DNA of 64,000 nucleotides from Aureitalea sp. L0-47 (GCF_026126405.1 NZ_JAFMTQ010000002.1:124001-188000), one strand, 5' to 3'. Counted from the first letter of the stretch, positions 8,671 to 19,300 are shown. Translations and numbers: made by a program. The notes: generated by a model from the sequence alone, not told the origin.

Positions 8671-11427
8671 TTAATCATTACTAATACTTGGGTCGAACAC
8701 CATATCTATTACCCGCTGGTGTCTCTGCATACTGCGGACAGAACTTCCTGAAGCCGGTGCAGCGTACATTTTCCTGCTACATGCTCTCCAGTTCCTGGAT
8801 GCTTCATAATGCATCATTATATGAGAATAGGCTCCCATATTTCGTGGTTCTTCCTGCGCCCACACGATATCTTTGGCGTTCTTATATTTTTTCAGCGTGG
8901 CTTCAATTTCATTTTTTGGCAAGGGGAACAATTGTTCGATCCTCACCAGTGCCACATCATCTCGCTTGGTTTCTTCTTTTCTTTCCAGGAGATCGTAATA
9001 GAACTTTCCTGTTACAAAAACAACCGTTTTCGTCTTTGCCGCCGTAGCATCCGTATCGTCTATCAACATTTGGAAACTGCCATTGGCAAGCTCTTCTTTT
9101 GTCGACACCACCTTTGGATGGCGCAACAAGCTTTTCGGAGTGAAAACAATGAGAGGTTTTCTAAAATCGGTAACCATTTGCCTTCTTAGCAAATGATAGA
9201 AATTCGCCGGCGTGGTGCAATCTGCCACGTACATATTGTCGGTTGCACAAAGCTGAAGATAACGTTCCATCCTTGCCGAAGAGTGCTCGGCTCCCTGTCC
9301 TTCATAACCATGCGGCAGCAGCATAACCAACCCGTTTTGGGCTTTCCACTTATCTTCGGAAGCAGAAATGTACTGATCTATCATGATCTGTGCTCCGTTA
9401 CTGAAATCCCCAAACTGGGCTTCCCAGATCGTAAGGGTCTTCGGACTCGCCATGGCATATCCATAGTCGAAACCAACTACGCCGTATTCAGAAAGCAACG
9501 AATTATAGATGTAGAAATCGCCCTGCTCCGATCCGAGGTCGTTAAGTAAGACGATCTCCTCTTCACTATCCTCAACTTTGATCACGGCATGACGGTGCGA
9601 GAAGGTTCCCCGCTCGACATCCTGTCCTGTGATCCGAACATCATATCCATCCTTAAGCAGAGTTCCGTAAGCCAACAGTTCACCCATGGCCCAATCCAGT
9701 TTGTTCTCTTCGAAGTACATCTTGCGACGACTCTCGATCAAACGTGATATTTTCCGTAAGAATTTCTTGTCTTCTGGTAATGAAGTGATTGCTCCAGCCA
9801 CTTCTGTGAGACCGTCCTGAGACACAGTGGTGTCGAAGGTATTCAGCATTTTGTCCTGCTTCGAATAATGGAATCCTTCCCATTCATCCTTCATGATAGC
9901 AGTGATCTCTGTTTTTTCTTCCTTCCTTGAATCTACCAGTTTCTCCTCAAGTTTCTCTTTGTATTCCTGTTCTAGTTTTTTGGTATGACCTTCCTCGATA
10001 ACACCCTGGGCCAAAAGCTTCTCTGCGTAGATATCCCTTGGGTTCTTCTGCTTAGCGATAGCCTTGTATAATTTTGGCTGGGTGAAGCGGGGCTCATCTC
10101 CTTCATTATGACCGTACTTCCTGTAGCCTAACAGGTCGATAAACACATCCCTTCCGAATTCCATCCTGTAATCCAAGGCGAAAAGCATTGCATGAACCAC
10201 AGCTTCTGCGTCATCGGCATTAACGTGCATGACCGGAGAGAGTGTTACTTTACCCACATCCGTGCAATAGGTAGAAGATCTACCATCCAGGTAATTGGTT
10301 GTAAAACCAACCTGGTTATTCACCACTATGTGAATCGTTCCACCAGTCTTGTAGGCATCCAGTTGGGCCATTTGCACTACCTCGTAAACAAGTCCCTGTC
10401 CCGCGATAGCAGCATCTCCATGGACAACAATTGGTAAAACCTTTTCGATATTATCCTTGTGATATCTGTCCTGCTTCGCCCTGGCGATACCCTGAACAAC
10501 AGCACCAACGGTCTCCAGGTGTGATGGATTAGGAGCGATATTAAGATTGATCTTTTTTCCTGAATCCGAAAGCCTGTGGGAAGTCCATCCAAGGTGATAT
10601 TTCACATCCCCGTCGAACACTTCCTGTTCGTAATCTTTACCGTCGAATTCGCTAAATATATCTTTAGCGCTCTTTCCAAAGATATTCGTGAGCGTGTTTA
10701 ATCGACCACGGTGCGCCATTCCCATTACAAATTCTTCAACCCCTTTCTCAGCAGCATTTTCAACCAGAGCATCAATAGCCGGGATCAGGCTTTCACCTCC
10801 TTCAAGGGAAAATCGTTTCTGACCCACATATTTTGTGTGAAGGAAATTTTCGAATGCTACGGCTTCATTCAATTTCTTAAGAATGTGCAGCTTTTCTTCC
10901 TTATTGAAATTGGGTTGATTGTCGTTTATATTCAGTTTATTCTGAATCCATTCTACCTCTTCGGGCTTCCGAATGTACATGTACTCCACCCCAATACTGT
11001 CACAATAGATGCTTTCAAGATGCTCAATGATCACTTCCAGAGTAGCTTCCCCGATCCCAATGATCTCACCGGCCTGAAAAGTGGATTGCATATCTTCCTG
11101 AGATAAACCGAAGTTCTCAATAGCTAGTGTTGGACTGTATTTTCTTCGAGCACGAACCGGGTTAGTAGCCGTAAAAAGGTGGCCCCTGCTCCGGTATCCA
11201 TCTATGAGCCGAATCACCTGGAATTCTTTATGCACATGCTCGGGAATTTCACCAATGGGACTCTCGATACCCAGCGCTTCTATGGATCCATTTTCGATTC
11301 CAAAGTCAAAGCCCTGGAAAAACGCTCGCCAACTCGGTTCTACAGAATCCGGGAATTGCAAATATTTATCGTAAAGTTCTGCGATGTACGAAGGGTGTAC
11401 CGCGTTGAGAAAAGAATATCGATCCAT
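8671..11427 (-). CDS. sucA: 2-oxoglutarate dehydrogenase E1 component
   Basis: This 918-residue thiamine diphosphate enzyme decarboxylates 2-oxoglutarate and passes the succinyl group to the lipoyl arm of SucB. The N-terminal segment (YSFLNAVHPSYIAELYDKYL) is the E2-binding region typical of OGDH. The catalytic part includes MGMAHRGRLNTL and the thiamine diphosphate-binding GDAAIAGQGLVYE. The C-terminal transketolase-like half includes LLPHGYEGQGAEHSSARMERYLQ and closes with VWAQEEPRNMG. All these are standard SucA landmarks, and length is normal. It leads the sucAB operon. The region between this gene and the divergent 11543 gene has a TATTTTTG element on the minus strand at 11467-11474. Confidence 0.97.
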   Translation of the reverse strand: MDRYSFLNAVHPSYIAELYDKYLQFPDSVEPSWRAFFQGFDFGIENGSIEALGIESPIGEIPEHVHKEFQVIRLIDGYRSRGHLFTATNPVRARRKYSPTLAIENFGLSQEDMQSTFQAGEIIGIGEATLEVIIEHLESIYCDSIGVEYMYIRKPEEVEWIQNKLNINDNQPNFNKEEKLHILKKLNEAVAFENFLHTKYVGQKRFSLEGGESLIPAIDALVENAAEKGVEEFVMGMAHRGRLNTLTNIFGKSAKDIFSEFDGKDYEQEVFDGDVKYHLGWTSHRLSDSGKKINLNIAPNPSHLETVGAVVQGIARAKQDRYHKDNIEKVLPIVVHGDAAIAGQGLVYEVVQMAQLDAYKTGGTIHIVVNNQVGFTTNYLDGRSSTYCTDVGKVTLSPVMHVNADDAEAVVHAMLFALDYRMEFGRDVFIDLLGYRKYGHNEGDEPRFTQPKLYKAIAKQKNPRDIYAEKLLAQGVIEEGHTKKLEQEYKEKLEEKLVDSRKEEKTEITAIMKDEWEGFHYSKQDKMLNTFDTTVSQDGLTEVAGAITSLPEDKKFLRKISRLIESRRKMYFEENKLDWAMGELLAYGTLLKDGYDVRITGQDVERGTFSHRHAVIKVEDSEEEIVLLNDLGSEQGDFYIYNSLLSEYGVVGFDYGYAMASPKTLTIWEAQFGDFSNGAQIMIDQYISASEDKWKAQNGLVMLLPHGYEGQGAEHSSARMERYLQLCATDNMYVADCTTPANFYHLLRRQMVTDFRKPLIVFTPKSLLRHPKVVSTKEELANGSFQMLIDDTDATAAKTKTVVFVTGKFYYDLLERKEETKRDDVALVRIEQLFPLPKNEIEATLKKYKNAKDIVWAQEEPRNMGAYSHIMMHYEASRNWRACSRKMYAAPASGSSVRSMQRHQRVIDMVFDPSISND

Positions 11428-11466
11428 TGTTCAGATAACCGAGGCTATAAGTTTGATAAACGAGTA

Positions 11467-11474
11467 CAAAAATA
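11467..11474 (-). promoter_or_regulatory. Candidate -7 element for sucAB
   Basis: On the minus strand this reads TATTTTTG, a match to the Bacteroidetes -7 consensus TAnnTTTG, and would give a leader of about 34 nt before the sucA ATG at 11427. Confidence 0.55.
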
Positions 11475-11542
11475 CAACAAATCAAATAACTAAGACTTTA
11501 AATTATATATATTTATGAAGCGAACCCATTAACTGTACTTGC

Positions 11543-12073
11543 ATGAGAAGCTTTTATAAACGCCTTGTTTTATCCTGTATTTTTTGTGTTGTTCTTTCAA
11601 ATTTTACTACTTACGCCCAGGAGGTAGAAGCTCCATCCAACTTTTGGCGCAATGTGCGGTTTGGTGGTGGTATTGGGTTGAGTTTTGGCAACGGGTTTTT
11701 TAGTGGGACCCTGGCACCAAGTGCTATTTACCAGTTTGATCAACGTTTTGCTCTTGGTGTTGGACTCAACGGAACATATAATAGCCAAAAAGACACCTAT
11801 ACCTCAACGATACTGGGCGGGAGTGTGATCTCACTGTACAATGTAATTCCAGAAATCCAGCTGTCTGCCGAGTTTGAAGAGCTTAATGTGAACCGGTCAT
11901 ACGATGCCAGCCTGGGATTTGAAGATGAAAATTACTGGTATCCCGCCTTGTTTGTGGGTGCGGGTTTCAGGACCAATAATGTAACGATTGGGGTGCGTTA
12001 TGACCTGCTTTACGATGAAGAACAGAGCATCTACGCCAACGCCTGGATGCCTTTCTTCAGGGTGTTTTTCTAA
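11543..12073 (+). CDS. Secreted small beta-barrel-like protein
   Basis: The 176-residue product has a signal peptide (residues 1-25, ending TYAQ) and then alternating hydrophobic strands rich in glycine and aromatic residues, with a final phenylalanine (FFRVFF), as in small outer-membrane beta-barrels. It is divergent from sucA and convergent with the polyprenyl synthase, overlapping that gene's end by 4 bp. From memory, flavobacterial relatives are sometimes labelled alpha-ketoglutarate decarboxylase. Nothing in the sequence supports an enzyme: there is no thiamine-binding motif and the protein is exported. The label probably spread from the neighbouring sucA. The true role is unknown. Confidence 0.82.
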   Translation: MRSFYKRLVLSCIFCVVLSNFTTYAQEVEAPSNFWRNVRFGGGIGLSFGNGFFSGTLAPSAIYQFDQRFALGVGLNGTYNSQKDTYTSTILGGSVISLYNVIPEIQLSAEFEELNVNRSYDASLGFEDENYWYPALFVGAGFRTNNVTIGVRYDLLYDEEQSIYANAWMPFFRVFF

Positions 12074-13044
12074 ACTTTTCTTTGCATGAGCCACTCACCA
12101 AATTCCCGAAGACTTTCCTTTCTCTCTTCTGAAATTTGAATGGTATCGAGGACTTTATTTGCTTTGTTCGTGTATAAACTGATCTCCTTTTCCGCCGCTT
12201 CCACAGCCCCGGAGCTTTCAAACAACCTCTTTACGATATTTATTTTTTCTGAAGGGTCCTTGGGACTAATACTGTATAAATGACGAAGCTCGGCCGCTTC
12301 CGAAGGGTTACACAATTTCAGGGCCGTGAGATATAGGAAGGTTTTTTTGTTGGCGATGATATCTCCACCAATCTGTTTTCCGAAGGATTCAGGATTTCCG
12401 AATGCATCCAGGTAATCATCCTGTAACTGGAAAGCTATCCCCAGGTTTCTTCCGAATTCGTAAATATTCTCCTGGCATGAAACCGAAGCGCCGGCAACGA
12501 TGGCACCCATTTTCATCGATGCCCCGATTAGCACCGCTGTTTTATAATCGATCATCCTGATGTATTCGTCGATGGTCACATCATCCCTACGTTCAAAATC
12601 CACATCGTATTGCTGACCTTCACATACTTCTATAGCCGTTTTGCTGAACAGCCGGGCCAGATCCCTGAAAAGTTGGGGCTCGTAGGCTTCGAAAAGTTTA
12701 TACGCCAGGATTAGCATGGCATCGCCGGATAAGATCCCTGTATTTAAATCCCACTTCTCATGAACGGTTTCTTCTCCCCTTCGCAGGGGTGCATTGTCCA
12801 TAATATCATCGTGGATAAGTGAGAAGTTATGAAAGAGTTCTACGGCTAAGGCAGCATTCATCGCCGCCTTGTAGTCCTTTCCGAAGAAATCACAACTCAA
12901 CAGCGTAAGCACAGGACGCAAGCGTTTACCCCCAAGAGTAATAATGTATCTTATGGGTTCGTAGAGCTGTTCGGGCTCACGGATCAAAACCGCTTTTTCA
13001 AGCTCTTCCTCCAGCGACTGGCTATACACTTTTAGTAATTCCAT
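12070..13044 (-). CDS. Polyprenyl (all-trans) diphosphate synthase
   Basis: This 324-residue trans-prenyltransferase condenses isopentenyl diphosphate with allylic diphosphates. The first aspartate-rich motif is DDIMD at 79-83 and the second is DDYLD at 209-213. Other family residues are GGKRLRP (38-44) and a QLQDD context. The protein probably makes a medium chain such as farnesyl, geranylgeranyl or a quinone side-chain precursor; the short side residues before the first motif do not let me choose. It stands alone on the minus strand, divergent from the TetR-led efflux operon. Flavobacteria need such an enzyme for menaquinone and carotenoids. Confidence 0.93.
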   Translation of the reverse strand: MELLKVYSQSLEEELEKAVLIREPEQLYEPIRYIITLGGKRLRPVLTLLSCDFFGKDYKAAMNAALAVELFHNFSLIHDDIMDNAPLRRGEETVHEKWDLNTGILSGDAMLILAYKLFEAYEPQLFRDLARLFSKTAIEVCEGQQYDVDFERRDDVTIDEYIRMIDYKTAVLIGASMKMGAIVAGASVSCQENIYEFGRNLGIAFQLQDDYLDAFGNPESFGKQIGGDIIANKKTFLYLTALKLCNPSEAAELRHLYSISPKDPSEKINIVKRLFESSGAVEAAEKEISLYTNKANKVLDTIQISEERKESLREFGEWLMQRKV

Positions 13045-13159
13045 TCAGGCAAAATTTCCTGCTAAAATACGGCTTGTAATTGTTCTACATGTCAAAGAAA
13101 TGATAAAAACGTCTCACAAATCCCTAGTTGATCAGTATGTTAAATAATTGTAAAACTTT

Positions 13160-13187
13160 GGAAACTTTTGTAGTTCTAAAAGTTTCC
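13160..13187. promoter_or_regulatory. Palindromic operator of the efflux operon
   Basis: GGAAACTTTT at 13160-13169 and AAAAGTTTCC at 13178-13187 form a perfect 10-bp inverted repeat with an 8-bp spacer. It covers the -33 element and ends 5 bp before the -7 element of the operon that begins with a TetR regulator. That position fits an autorepressor operator. Confidence 0.88.
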
Positions 13188-13200
13188 TTAGCTATTTTTG
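13167..13200 (+). promoter_or_regulatory. Promoter of the tetR-tolC-RND operon
   Basis: TTTG at 13167-13170 and TATTTTTG at 13193-13200, separated by 22 bp, match the Bacteroidetes TTTG / TAnnTTTG promoter. The ATG at 13209 follows the -7 element by 8 bp, so the transcript would be almost leaderless. Confidence 0.75.
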
Positions 13201-13208
13201 CGCTTCAT

Positions 13209-13820
13209 ATGAAAGATAAGATTATACATAAAGCTTCTGAAATGTTCATCACCCTTGGCTTCAAGAGTGTAACCATGGATGATATTGCGAACGAGTTGGC
13301 TATTTCAAAAAAAACCATTTATACTCATTTTAAGAATAAGACTGAGCTTGTTCACGAGGTCACCATGAATATGTTTGAATTGATCTCTCATGGTATTGAT
13401 TGTATATGTGACCTTCAGAAGAACCCGATTGAAGAACTGTACGAGATCAAAAAACTCGTGATGGTTCACTTGAAGAATGAAAAAACCTCTCCCCAATATC
13501 AATTGCAGAAATATTATCCGGAGATCCATGAGGCGCTCAAAGCCCAGCACTACAAGAAGATGAGTGAATGTACCTTGAGGAACCTCAAGCGTGGTGTAGC
13601 AATGGGACTTTACCGTGAGAACCTGGACATCGACTTTGTTTCAAGGATCTACTTTATCGGTGTGAATGGCATAAAAGACGAAGCCCTATTCCCCGTACAT
13701 CAATTCCCAAAGATTCAATTATTTGAAGATTATCTCGAATATCACCTTCGTGGAATTGTGACCAATGAAGGACTAAAAACACTCAATAAATTCATAAAAA
13801 CAACTGTACACAATGCGTAA
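13209..13820 (+). CDS. TetR/AcrR family transcriptional regulator
   Basis: The ATG at 13209 gives a 203-residue repressor whose N-terminal helix-turn-helix spans about residues 5-50 (FITLGFKSVTMDDIANELAI, then SKKTIYTHFKNKTELV). The rest is an all-helical ligand-binding domain with little family conservation. An in-frame start at 13128 would read through the promoter and operator, so I reject it. The stop overlaps the start of the tolC gene by 8 bp, so it is part of the efflux operon. It most likely binds the palindrome at 13160-13187 and is released by an efflux substrate, though the ligand cannot be read from sequence. Confidence 0.93.
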   Translation: MKDKIIHKASEMFITLGFKSVTMDDIANELAISKKTIYTHFKNKTELVHEVTMNMFELISHGIDCICDLQKNPIEELYEIKKLVMVHLKNEKTSPQYQLQKYYPEIHEALKAQHYKKMSECTLRNLKRGVAMGLYRENLDIDFVSRIYFIGVNGIKDEALFPVHQFPKIQLFEDYLEYHLRGIVTNEGLKTLNKFIKTTVHNA

Positions 13821-15165
13821 ATACACCGTACTACTGCTTTTGCTCGCAGGGACTCTATTGTCCTTCGGACAAAATTCCAAGACGTATCAGTTTACGTTGG
13901 AAGAGGCAATATCCTTTGCGCTCGACAGCAATTACACTGCTCTCAACTCCCGAAGAGACATCGCCAAAGCCATAAAACAAAAATGGGAAACTACGGCAAC
14001 AGGGTTACCACAGCTAAATGCGAACCTGAATTATCAGAACAACTTAAAACAGCCAGTTACGCTTATCCCCGGTGAGTTTACAGGGGGTGAACCGGGAACT
14101 TTCGTGCCCGTAGTATTCGGTGTTCCACAGATAGTTTCGGCAACGGCCACGCTGGAACAACTGATCTTTGATGGTAGTTACCTGGTTGGACTTCAGGCAG
14201 CGAAAACATTCCTGGATTATACCGAAAATGCCGATCAAAAGGTACAACTCGAAATTCGAAAAGGAGTGATCAATGCTTATGGAAGCGTTTTACTTGCTGA
14301 AGAGCTGGTTGCTATATTTCAGAAAAACAAAGAGAATCTCGAGAATAACTTGTTTGAAACACGGCAGATCTTCGAAAATGGACTTGCCGAGGAAGAAGAC
14401 GTGGAACAGCTGGAGATCACCTTACTTGATGTACAAACCCAGCTCAATAACGCTAAGCGAACTGAAGACATCGCCAGGCAAATGTTTAAAGTAGCACTCG
14501 GTATCGATACTTCCGAAGAAGTATTGCTTTCTCAAGGTCTGGACGACCTGGCCCAGGAAAATATCAACCTGAATTTCATGGAAAGTAATCTCAACGTTGA
14601 AGATAATATAGACTACAAGATCGCTTTTAATCTAACCGAGCAACGCAATCTCGAATTAAAGCTTGAAAAAAGCCGGGCCTTACCCAGGCTTAATGCTTTT
14701 ATAAACTACGCCACCCAGGCAAACAGCAATGATTTCACTTTCCTGGATTCGGATCAGCGTTGGTTTCAATCTTCCATACTTGGGGTTTCAATGAACATTC
14801 CCATTCTTAGCAGTGGTATGCGTGGCGCCAGGACTCAGCAGGCTAAAATCTCCCTGGAACAATCTAAGACACAGCTGGAAGAAACTGTTCAGAATATCCA
14901 GTTACAATTCGACACTGCCAAAAGTAACTATCAGTTCACAGTAGAGAACTACCAAAACTCGAAGAAAAATTTATCGCTGGCCGAGCGAATCGAACAAAAG
15001 AACCAGGTGAAATTCACCGAAGGGATCGCCAGTAGTTTCGAACTTCGCCAGGCACAGACACAGTTATACACTGCCCAACAACAGTACTTTCAGTCGATGC
15101 TGGATGTGATAAACGCCAAAACAGAATTGGAAACTGTCCTCAATACACCTCAACTTAAAAACTAA
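13813..15165 (+). CDS. TolC family outer-membrane efflux protein
   Basis: This 450-residue protein begins with a signal peptide (residues 1-19, LLSFGQ) and has the TolC pattern of two related halves. Each half has a long helical hairpin with coiled-coil spacing and a short barrel-forming segment. It would form the trimeric outer-membrane channel for the RND pump encoded just downstream. The repeat pattern is visible in the segments around 30-220 and 250-440, each with heptads rich in Glu, Gln and Leu. No acyl-cysteine is present. It overlaps the tetR stop by 8 bp and precedes the adaptor by 17 bp. Confidence 0.94.
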   Translation: MRKYTVLLLLLAGTLLSFGQNSKTYQFTLEEAISFALDSNYTALNSRRDIAKAIKQKWETTATGLPQLNANLNYQNNLKQPVTLIPGEFTGGEPGTFVPVVFGVPQIVSATATLEQLIFDGSYLVGLQAAKTFLDYTENADQKVQLEIRKGVINAYGSVLLAEELVAIFQKNKENLENNLFETRQIFENGLAEEEDVEQLEITLLDVQTQLNNAKRTEDIARQMFKVALGIDTSEEVLLSQGLDDLAQENINLNFMESNLNVEDNIDYKIAFNLTEQRNLELKLEKSRALPRLNAFINYATQANSNDFTFLDSDQRWFQSSILGVSMNIPILSSGMRGARTQQAKISLEQSKTQLEETVQNIQLQFDTAKSNYQFTVENYQNSKKNLSLAERIEQKNQVKFTEGIASSFELRQAQTQLYTAQQQYFQSMLDVINAKTELETVLNTPQLKN

Positions 15166-15182
15166 TAACACCACTTTAGAAA

Positions 15183-16355
15183 ATGAAAAAATTCGCATTC
15201 ATTCTTACACTAGCTTTCCTTCTAAGCGCATGCGGAGGAGATGGAAATAAACAAAGCGTGGAAGCATTAATTGAAGAGGGCAACCTTGAAAATATGCTTG
15301 CCCGTAAAGTTGAACTTCGCGCCACTCAAACTGAAATCCAGAATGAGCTGTCGGAACTAGAAGCAGCAATTAAGAAACTGGATACAACAGATAACGCTGC
15401 CCTGGTGACAACAATGAAATTAAAAGATACCCTTTTCCAACATTTCATTGAAATTCAGGGGAACGTAGAAACAAACCAGAATGTCATTATTTATCCAGAA
15501 TACCAGGGAGTCCTAACAAGAGTACTGGTTAAAAAAGGCGACAGGGTTCGTAAAGGCCAGGTACTTGCACGTATAGACGACGGCGGACTAGGGAGTCAGT
15601 TGAGCCAGTTGAAAGTACAGGAAGAACTCGCGAGGACTACTTTCGACAGACAGGAAAGGCTATGGCAGCAGAAGATAGGTTCAGAAATTCAATACCTGCA
15701 GGCGAAAGCCAACTACGAGGCCACGAGTAATTCAGTAAAACAACTGGAGAGTCAACTGGGTAAAACTACGGTAAGAGCACCTTTTTCAGGAGTGATAGAC
15801 GATGTGATCACGGACCAGGGGACCGTTGTATCGCCGGGGCAAGCTTTGTTTAGGATTGTAAACCTGAACGATATGTACATTCAGGCAGAAGTTCCTGAAC
15901 GCTATATTAAAAGTGTTATTCCGGGTAAAGAAGTTGCTATATCATTACCCATGCTGGGCGAAGAAATCAAGTCGGAAATTCGTCAAACCGGGAACTATAT
16001 CAACCCAAATAACCGCGCATTCACCGTTGAAGTGGACGTGCCCAACAGTAATGGAAACATAAAACCAAATCTTACCGCTCGCCTAAGGATAAACGACTAT
16101 ACAAATGAAGAGGCCATACTGATCCCGTTAAGTGTTATTTCTGAAAATGCCGAAGGAGAGCAGTATGTGTACCTGGCGGTTGAGAGTAATTCTGGCAATG
16201 GTAATTCCAGGGCTAGACAACAAACTATTTCAACCGGGAAGGCCCAGGGAGACTATATAGAGGTGCTTTCCGGACTTACATCTGGCCAATCCATCATTAT
16301 TGAAGGCGCCCGATCGATAAAGAATGAGCAGGAAGTTAAAATAATAAACCAATAG
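15183..16355 (+). CDS. RND efflux periplasmic adaptor lipoprotein
   Basis: This 390-residue membrane-fusion protein links the inner-membrane pump to TolC. The N-terminus is a lipoprotein signal ending LLSAC with Cys17 as the acylation site. A coiled coil (about 30-80) precedes the barrel-sandwich region, whose first half contains LVKKGDRVRKGQVLARID. An alpha-hairpin (about 140-190) separates it from the second half, TTVRAPFSGVID, typical of HlyD/AcrA proteins. A beta-barrel and a membrane-proximal domain follow. The extra coiled coil ahead of the first lipoyl half is unusual for AcrA but common in flavobacterial homologues. The RND gene starts 3 bp after its stop. Confidence 0.94.
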   Translation: MKKFAFILTLAFLLSACGGDGNKQSVEALIEEGNLENMLARKVELRATQTEIQNELSELEAAIKKLDTTDNAALVTTMKLKDTLFQHFIEIQGNVETNQNVIIYPEYQGVLTRVLVKKGDRVRKGQVLARIDDGGLGSQLSQLKVQEELARTTFDRQERLWQQKIGSEIQYLQAKANYEATSNSVKQLESQLGKTTVRAPFSGVIDDVITDQGTVVSPGQALFRIVNLNDMYIQAEVPERYIKSVIPGKEVAISLPMLGEEIKSEIRQTGNYINPNNRAFTVEVDVPNSNGNIKPNLTARLRINDYTNEEAILIPLSVISENAEGEQYVYLAVESNSGNGNSRARQQTISTGKAQGDYIEVLSGLTSGQSIIIEGARSIKNEQEVKIINQ

Positions 16356-16358
16356 ACC

Positions 16359-19300
16359 ATGAGTGCGAAGAAGAAAAAGGTTAATAAGGAGTTCTTCCTG
16401 TCCAGTTGGGCCATAGATAACCCAACCATCATCTATGTGATGATCGGCCTGTTCCTGTTGCTGGGTCTGAAGGCATATCAAAGTATGCCCAGGGAAAGCT
16501 TCCCCGAAGTGAATGAGACGAAGATCTATATCTCTATTCCCTATCCAGGTAACACTTCCGAAGATATCGAAAGACTCATAGTCGATCCTCTTGAAGAGAA
16601 GTTGAGAAATGTCTCCAATGTGGTTGAGATACTATCTACCTCCCAGGAGGATTACGGAATAATCACTGTAGAATTTGATGAAAATATAGAAGTTGAACAA
16701 GCCAAACAGAAGGTGAAAGATGAGGTGGACAGCGAAAAAGCGAATGAAGACTGGCCGTTGTTCAATGGTGCCAAAGTAGAACCCAATGTGTTCGATCTGA
16801 GTTTGAGCGAGGAAATGCCAATTCTCAATATTAATATCACAGGGGATTACCCGGTGGTAAAGCTAAAGGAATACGCAGAAATCCTTCAGGACGAGATAGA
16901 AAAGCTCAAAGAGATCAAGGAGGTAGATATCCGCGGAGCTCAGGAACTTGAGGTTGAAGTAGCGGTAGACATCTATAAAATGATGGCAGCTCAAGTGAGT
17001 TTTGACGATATTCTGAATACCATCCGAAACGAAAACATGACCATGTCTGCCGGAAATCTCATTACGAGTGGACAGCGAAGAACTATTCGTGTTCTTGGGG
17101 AAGTTGACAAACCTTCGGAACTTGAGAATTTCGTGGTTAAGAACGAAAACGGACCCATTTACCTTCGGGATATTGCCGAGATTCGCTTCGAAGAGGAAGA
17201 CAAAACTACCTACGCAAGGGATTTTGGTGACAATGTGGTCATGCTGGACGTTAAGAAACGTTCCGGAGAAAATATGATCGCGGCGGTTGAGCAGATTGAC
17301 GATATCCTGGAGAATGTTACAACAAATGTGTTTCCGCCGGATCTTTCGGTTACAAAAGCGAACGACCAAAGTGCCAAAACAGATAACCAGGTAAGTGACC
17401 TTGTGAATAACATCATTTTCGGTATTATCCTGGTGGTAACCGTCCTTATGTTCTTCCTCGGTTTCCGAAATGCCCTGTTCGTAGGATTTGCAATACCAAT
17501 GTCGATGTTCATGAGTTTCATGATACTGTCACTCTTGGGTTATACGATGAATACCATGATACTTTTCGGACTCATCATGGGTCTCGGTATGCTGGTGGAC
17601 AACGGGATTGTGGTGGTTGAGAATGTCTACCGCCTCATGGATGAAGAAGGTATGTCCCGAATCCAGGCCGCTAAAAAAGGAATCGGGGAGATCGCGTTTC
17701 CTATTATCATTTCTACGCTTACTACCGTAGCTGCTTTTATCCCATTAGGATTATGGCCCGGAATAATGGGTGAATTCATGATCTTCTTCCCTATTACACT
17801 TTCTGTGGTATTAGGATCCTCGTTGTTTGTGGCAATATTCATCAACTCCATGCTGGTATCACAATTCATGGAAACAGGGGAAAAGGTGTTAACCACAAAA
17901 CAATTGGTGCGATTAACCGTGATCATGGCCCCACTAGGAGCTTTCATCTATGTAGTTGGAGGACAAATGCGCGGTTTGGGTTCACTAATGATCGTTGTAG
18001 TTTTACTGTTCTGGATTTACCGCTTTGTACTGAAACGTGCTTCGATGACTTTTCAGAAAAGAATCTTATCAAGGATTGAGAATTCATATCAAAGTTTTCT
18101 AGCCTGGGCACTTAGTGGACGTAAGCCCGTTGTATTTGTTGTTGGAATTTTTGCTCTACTAATTGTGGTATTTATGGGCTTTGGTGCTTCTATCGGATCA
18201 CAGCGAACCAGTGTGGAATTTTTCCCGGACAATACACCCAACCAGATCATTGTCTATATCGAATATCCGGAAGGCACTGATATTGACAAGACAAACAAGA
18301 TCACACGACAGATCGAACAACGCGTGTATACTGTTCTGAATGACAGGGAATATATTGAAGGAGATCAGTATAACTTCCTTGTGGAATCGGCGGTTTCACA
18401 GGTGGGTGAAGGCGCAGGGAATCCAATGACAGATGGTGGAAGTGCTGCGGAAATGCCGAACCGTGGTAAGATAACCGCTACCATGCGGGAGTTCAAGTAC
18501 CGAAAGGGTAAGGATTCGGAAATTTTACGAAAGCGCGTTCAGGAGGCCCTCCAGGGTATTTATCCAGGGGTTGCTATTTCTGTTGAAAAAGACGCTGTGG
18601 GGCCGCCGGCCGGGTATCCCATCAATATCGAACTGGAAGGTGATGATTACGACGAACTTATCGCAACGGCCGAAGCCATGCGAAATTACATCAATTCTAA
18701 AAGCGTTGCAGGTATTGACGAATTGAAAATCGATGTGAACAAAGGGAAACCGGCCATGCAAGTAGTTGTCGACCGAGAGAAATCCGGAGAACTGGGGGTT
18801 CCCGCCGGTATGGTAGCAAACCAGTTAAGGCGATCGCTTTTTGGAGAAAAGGCTGGTGTTTTCAAAAAGGACGGGGAAGACTATGATATTAACGTTCGAT
18901 TCGACAAAAATGACCGTTACAGCACCTCGGCCCTATTCAACCAGAATATCACCTTCCGGGATCCAGCCAACGGGCAGATAAAGGAAGTTCCGATTTCAGC
19001 AGTGGCAGAACAGAAAAACACCTCTTCATTCAGTGCTATTAAACACCGGGATACGCGCAGAGTTGTTACGGTTTATTCCGCATTAGCACCCGGATATACA
19101 GATGCCGGTGCGATAGTAAGTAAAATCCAGACGGAAATGGAGAATTACGAAGGCTTGCCGGAATCGATTCAAATCGATTATACAGGTCAGATCGAAGAAC
19201 AGAACAAGCAAATGGCATTCCTGATGGGAGCGTTCTTTTCGGGTCTGGGACTAATCATGCTGATCCTTATTTTTCAATTCAGTTCCTTATCCAAGCCTAC

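Noticed and set aside
8688-9549. Plus-strand frames of over 110 codons inside sucA
   Set aside because: They lie wholly inside a clear 2-oxoglutarate dehydrogenase gene on the other strand and match no family.
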